64,000 nt of DNA from Sanderia malayensis. Taxonomy: Eukaryota; Cnidaria; Scyphozoa; Semaeostomeae; Pelagiidae. The DNA is taken from NCBI GenBank assembly GCA_013076295.1, contig RQOL01000374.1, positions 3,338,743-3,402,742 of the forward strand, in the 5' to 3' direction. The position numbers and the translations under genes were made by a program. Below the pieces are notes generated by a model, which saw only the letters and a program-made list of their open reading frames with translations, was not told the DNA's origin and made no database searches. Positions within the stretch are counted from its first letter, which is position 1. The number at the start of each line of letters is the position of its first letter. Shown here one piece after another: positions 60,251 to 64,000 of this stretch.

Positions 60251-62000
60251 CACAACGACGATAATTACTATGCTACAGAATCTTGTGATGACGATGTAAG
60301 CTCAATTCATGATGAAAAAACGTATGATCCTCCGGTGTTGAAAGCAATGATGATGATAATGGTTCTTGTCATTGGTCAAAAATGCTGAGATCCAATCTTA
60401 AAGCATACTAGGCCCAGACAAAGATATTCCTGAGTTTGGAAAACCAACAATCGTGTTTGCAAATGATGCAAGGTCTCATGATGTAGTTGAAAGTGTTATG
60501 GATGATGATTTTGCACTAATATGTATTGAAAGCAGAATTGAGGACAACTTTGAAGGATAAGCAGTGGTGAGAAGGGAATACAGTTCATGAGAGAATTTTT
60601 GAAATCAAATGGCATCGGCCACTTCTTGGCTATCCACAGTACATATGGGTTTGGAGTTGTTCTAATCTGCCTGTTTGTCGAGTATGTGATAAGATACAAT
60701 AAAAAAAGACACGCCAGTTTGTACTCTAACAAAACATAACTAACTCAAATCGGTTACACAACCACAAGAACAATCCCGGGGTTGATAATGGTGGTGACGT
60801 AATCACTACAGGAGTGAAAATGCTGTGAAAATGCTGTAAAAGCTCAGCCTGAAATTAAAACGTTGATGAGCTGTGATGTATTTCGGTTGGTATCAAAGCA
60901 TTTCAAAGTAGTTAAAGGCACATTATTAACAGCAAGAGCTCATCCAAATGGCAAAAATTATAACATTGTGGGACAACCATTTTCAGGGTCTAAGGGGACA
61001 GGAAGACTAGTTGTGTTGGATAAGTTTGCACAATGATTATATCTATTTATATGATTGATTATATGAAACATTACCTAATGGAATGACAATAACGTAGTTG
61101 TTTTTTTAGATAATGATATCAAGTCTGCGGAATCGTTTTGGCAACCCACTTAAGTCAACCAAGGAGCAGAAAAGGTCGTTATAAACTTACCATTTGTTGC
61201 TCAGTTGCATAGAGAGATTTATGAATGGGTAGATAAAATTATTCAGCAGCTATCCTACTATAACACAGAATTTAGAAGTGTAAGGAAACAAAGTAGGGTC
61301 GATGATAGTCTGTGTGAGATATAGTTTTTGGTAAAAGGGATGCATTACCCTACCGGTAAAATTAGCACAGAATAGCATTCTCTGGAAGCAACGATTACGT
61401 TACCACGAGAGGGCCGTCACGATAGCAAAAGAATTACTTCTTCGGAGTCCAACAGAAAAGAGCAAATGTTCTAGCCCTGGCGAACCTCTTCCATTGTGTT
61501 CAGCAGAAACTGGACGATACTGCTGGAATGAATATCATTCGAGTAGCCCGTGAGTTTGATGTGGCCAGCAACAATTCGCAAGAAGATCCTACTAATTGAT
61601 TTGGAAACATGTTATGGTAATTATAATAGAAAGTTTTTAATACTCCGAAATTTATTAAGATTTCAAATCATTAGTTGAAACAAGCCTTCAATTGTAGCAT
61701 GACTCATTACTAATTCCAGGCTTTGCTCCTACATCACGCTGGTTTCATGGAACACGGGTGTCTAAATGAATTCTATTCTCGAACTTGAATTTACCTTTCA
61801 CGAGCCTGGAATCTCTTTATTTAGCTATAAAATTGCACTTCTTTACGTCGAGCTTTGAGTCCTTTACCTTCAGTAATTTCAAAAACAAACTTGATTTTCA
61901 AGTTCTATACATACACACTGTACCTTGTAGTTGACGAATTCTAAACAAATTTAGCTTTGCAAAGAACTTTTCATCTGGGACCTTACTGGGACACTGTTAA
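59572..62000. mobile_element. 2.4-kb TTAA-flanked element with ~300-bp inverted repeats
   Basis: TTAA at 59572-59575 and 61997-62000. CAGTGTCCCGGTAAGGTCCC (59588) matches CAGTGTCCCAGTAAGGTCCC inverted at the right end, and the inverted arms continue for about 300 bp (to about 59875 and from about 61675). The left end has 12 extra bases (CCCTTTCCGTCC) next to TTAA. A TTAA target and CCC start suggest piggyBac. The inner frames do not show the known piggyBac catalytic motifs. Confidence 0.7.
60143..61600 (+). pseudogene. Unrecognised coding remnants inside the TTAA element
   Basis: 60149-60388 encodes MDYEACTSCKNLSDEEDL followed by about 13 Asp codons in a GAT repeat. Further pieces in changing frames read KPTIVFANDARSHDVVESVM (about 60440), VHERIFEIKWHRPLLGYPQY then IWVWSC (about 60590), and KQRLRYHERAVTIAKELLLR and EPLPLCSAETGRYCW (about 61390-61530). 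Amino-acid use is protein-like. The family is not recognised; a decayed transposase is the obvious candidate. Confidence 0.4.
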
Positions 62001-62143
62001 AACGTTCTAAAATGTTTAAAAATTCAAAATTTTATCCTCTCTTCGATGAAATTTTGAAAAAGCTGTATTTGCCTCGTTTTCGTTATGAAACATTCTATTG
62101 TTGTAAAGCCTCCTTTTGAAATTTGGATTAATGTAGATTTTTG

Positions 62144-62940
62144 TCACACATGGTTTGGATTTGTGAAATTTTTCAATCTGGCAAGCCTGCCAAAAATATT
62201 ACTAGCTTGACCGTCATAGATCATATATGGTCGAAGATACCTGCCAGCAGCATTGCCATAAAACACCACAGTAAACATTGTTTTTCCTTCAGAATAAACA
62301 ACATATTTAACGTTTTTTGACCCTCTGTGGTAAAAAGCTTTTGATTTCCTAGGATCAAGTGAAAAACCAGTCTTGTCTAAATTGAAAAATTTTTCTGTGA
62401 AGTCTTTGATTTCCAAATCCTCAAGAAGGTTTTCAAACACGGTGAAAAAGCACCCAAAATAGTTGGTGTCAGCCCTTTTGCTGTGGCAATAGTAACATAT
62501 TCTGGCTTTCGCAAGCTTAGCTGTTTCTTACATCTTTTTCTGGACCCAATTATCCAATCTTCAGATTGGGTGTTGTCAGAAAAAATTGATACTTGGTTGG
62601 TTTTAATGAAAAATGAGTGTACTGTGAACTTAATTTGATGCATGTCTATTGGCCAGCCAAGTTCTCCCATATATTAAACTGCTTGCTCCAATCTCTTTGG
62701 TTGAACATCTTGAAATGGTGCTTCTGGGTACCTCATATTCTAACTCTCTTAGACCTTTCCCATTTTCCAACTCTGCCAAAGCTTCTTTTAATTTTTCCTT
62801 ATTGAATTTTATGATTCATAGTTTTTCTTTGAGGCATACAATGTTCCTGAATTTGGTACTTCTTCAACCAACACACTATATCACATGTTCATTTATGCCC
62901 CCACATGAGGCCATTTGTATATGGCGGCAGCATTCCATGA
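62144..62940 (-). pseudogene. pogo-type (Tigger/jerky-like) transposase remnant
   Basis: Order on the minus strand: a helix-turn-helix region near 62800-62700 (VPKSTISRYVQ-like in a broken frame), the CENP-B-like part MGELGWPIDMHQIKFTVHSF (62670), QLSLRKPEYVTIATAKGLT, then the start of the DDE domain FFNLDKTGFSLDPRKSKAFY and YLRPYMIYDGQ (62440-62144). The usual D-E-T after the first catalytic Asp is D-K-T here. A frameshift at about 62420 splits it, and the second half of the DDE domain is missing. Confidence 0.8.
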
Positions 62941-63075
62941 ATGGTCTGACCCAGTTGTAGTGTTGTGATAGCAGAACAAAATACAATGAACAGATAAATA
63001 GTTGGAAGGCCCAAGCTTGGGTTAGGAAGAGAAAACATCAGCCAACGTTTTCAATTGTGTTCTTTGTCTTTTAAC

Positions 63076-63339
63076 AGACCGGATAATGTGTTTGGTCCAA
63101 ATAAAAGGCTGCCTGTTCACACAAGTTTTCCAAGGAGGCCTACATTTTCAGGGGGAAAGAGACCATAAGACCCCCCGAAAAGGGAAGTAATTGACCCTGA
63201 CCCATTGAATAATATGGAGTTGACTGAAGATGATGATGTTGCTGATGGTGGTGTGGACAAGGACGGTTGTATTGGCTTTGATGGAAAGCAATGTAAAGCT
63301 ATCGCTTACTGCCTCTTCTTGTTTGCTTTCGATTAGCTA
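63076..63339 (+). other. Unidentified plus-strand coding-like segment
   Basis: Reads RPDNVFGPNKRLPVHTSFPR and, in the same frame after a stop, ELTEDDDVADGGVDKDGCIG followed by FDGKQCKAIAYC. It could be the start of a transposase or an exon; nothing nearby decides. An acidic frame also occurs at the window end (63898-63981). Confidence 0.25.
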
Positions 63340-63403
63340 AATCAGATGAGTAGAGATCATACAAGTAATTACGAGCTGAAATTTTGATAAATCAGATGTT
63401 TCT

Positions 63404-63886
63404 TTATTCGTACATATTGGTTATTGAAGTTATGTGAGAGTCGGCTAGTAGTTTGGTATTAACAGCCACTTCGCTATGGTGAAGTGCCAAAAGGCTAAGG
63501 ACGGATTTTTGGAATGTTTTGTTGATGGCATTCAACTTGGATTTAGTGTCGTACGAGAAAAATTGGTAATCACACAGGTTAAGATTCGGTAAGGTGTAGT
63601 CAGGAAAGATGGTACAGGATTCAGCAAGATTTTGAAAATGATTTTTTTGCCCAGTGGTGAGATTTGTTTTGTCGGGCACACTGTGTTCTGGGTCATCTTG
63701 TACTTTTTGTAGAAAAGCCTCAATGTCATTATCAGGTATGATGAATCCATTTTGCGTAATGCACATATCCTCATCGGAAGCACGTTCAGAATCGCAAATG
63801 CGGGAAACTGAAATACGTATATGTATCATTGTGAATGGCGTATTTGCGTTATGAAGGAACATTGAGAAATATAGCAGGCTTCCCAA
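63404..63886 (-). other. Unidentified 160-codon frame
   Basis: Contains ASDEDMCITQNGFIIPDNDI, EAFLQKVQDDPEHSVPDKTN and LAESCTIFPDYTLPNLNLCD. Composition is protein-like, with an acidic first half, but no family is recognised and no splice sites support a longer model. It may be real or part of another decayed element. Confidence 0.3.
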
Positions 63887-64000
63887 ACGACATCGAAGAA
63901 ATGTTAGTTCAAGTTGAAGATGACATTACTTATGAAGATGATGACGAGGAGAGTGATGAAGATAGTGACACACAATATTAAGTATAGCAATCTTTGATCA

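Overview
The window looks like a metazoan nuclear genome, probably an early-branching invertebrate. Introns have canonical GT..AG borders, intergenic DNA is AT-rich, a tRNA-derived SINE is present, and the transposon mix (DIRS, BEL/Pao, Academ, MULE, Helitron, KDZ-like, hAT, pogo, LINEs) resembles cnidarian and sponge genomes. The species cannot be fixed from the sequence. No bacterial operon, rRNA, intact tRNA gene or CRISPR array was seen. Almost everything recognisable is mobile DNA, mostly decayed and heavily nested. Only one multi-exon gene (1607-3611) might be a host gene, and it has a relative inside a transposon 46 kb away.

Layout. 1-1581: a non-autonomous Helitron-like element with an 88-bp hairpin satellite. 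1607-4285: a multi-exon gene with a PHD-like zinc cluster. 4283-4550: tRNA-derived SINE. 5315-7740: inverted, truncated Helitron-like copy split by a 1,529-bp element (6158-7686, 6-bp target duplication). 8179-9970: broken Helitron helicase gene. 10790-18008: complete but dead BEL/Pao retrotransposon with 560-bp LTRs and an ATGCC target duplication. 18240-19700: LINE reverse transcriptase remnant. 19717-21362: TIR element.

23660-46170 is one 5.0-kb DIRS retrotransposon blown apart by three insertions. These are a 2.3-kb inverted-repeat element carrying a second tyrosine recombinase (25075-27371), a 9-kb MULE with 1.1-kb TIRs and a 9-bp target duplication (29184-38213), and a 6.2-kb Academ-type transposon (39390-45595). 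The MULE transposase gene is itself split by a Helitron-like element (33046-35845), which is split by a TTAA-flanked MITE (33782-35524). That makes a four-level nest. When the insertions are removed the DIRS reading frames join again at each junction.

46690-54610: LINE ends. A 5'-truncated LINE copy is split by a 6.7-kb transposon (47581-54294) with imperfect TIRs and a 7-bp duplication. This transposon carries a minus-strand multi-exon gene resembling the cysteine-cluster/SWIM genes associated with KDZ transposases (HMGXB3-like). It also carries a plus-strand gene that shares sequence and intron phase with the 1607-3611 gene. 54671-57941: a TIR element with a 9-bp duplication, containing another full Helitron-like copy. 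58620-64000: hAT, TTAA-flanked and pogo remnants plus unassigned ORFs.

Genes here do not form a shared pathway; what links them is the order in which elements inserted into one another, which the target duplications and interrupted frames allow to be read.
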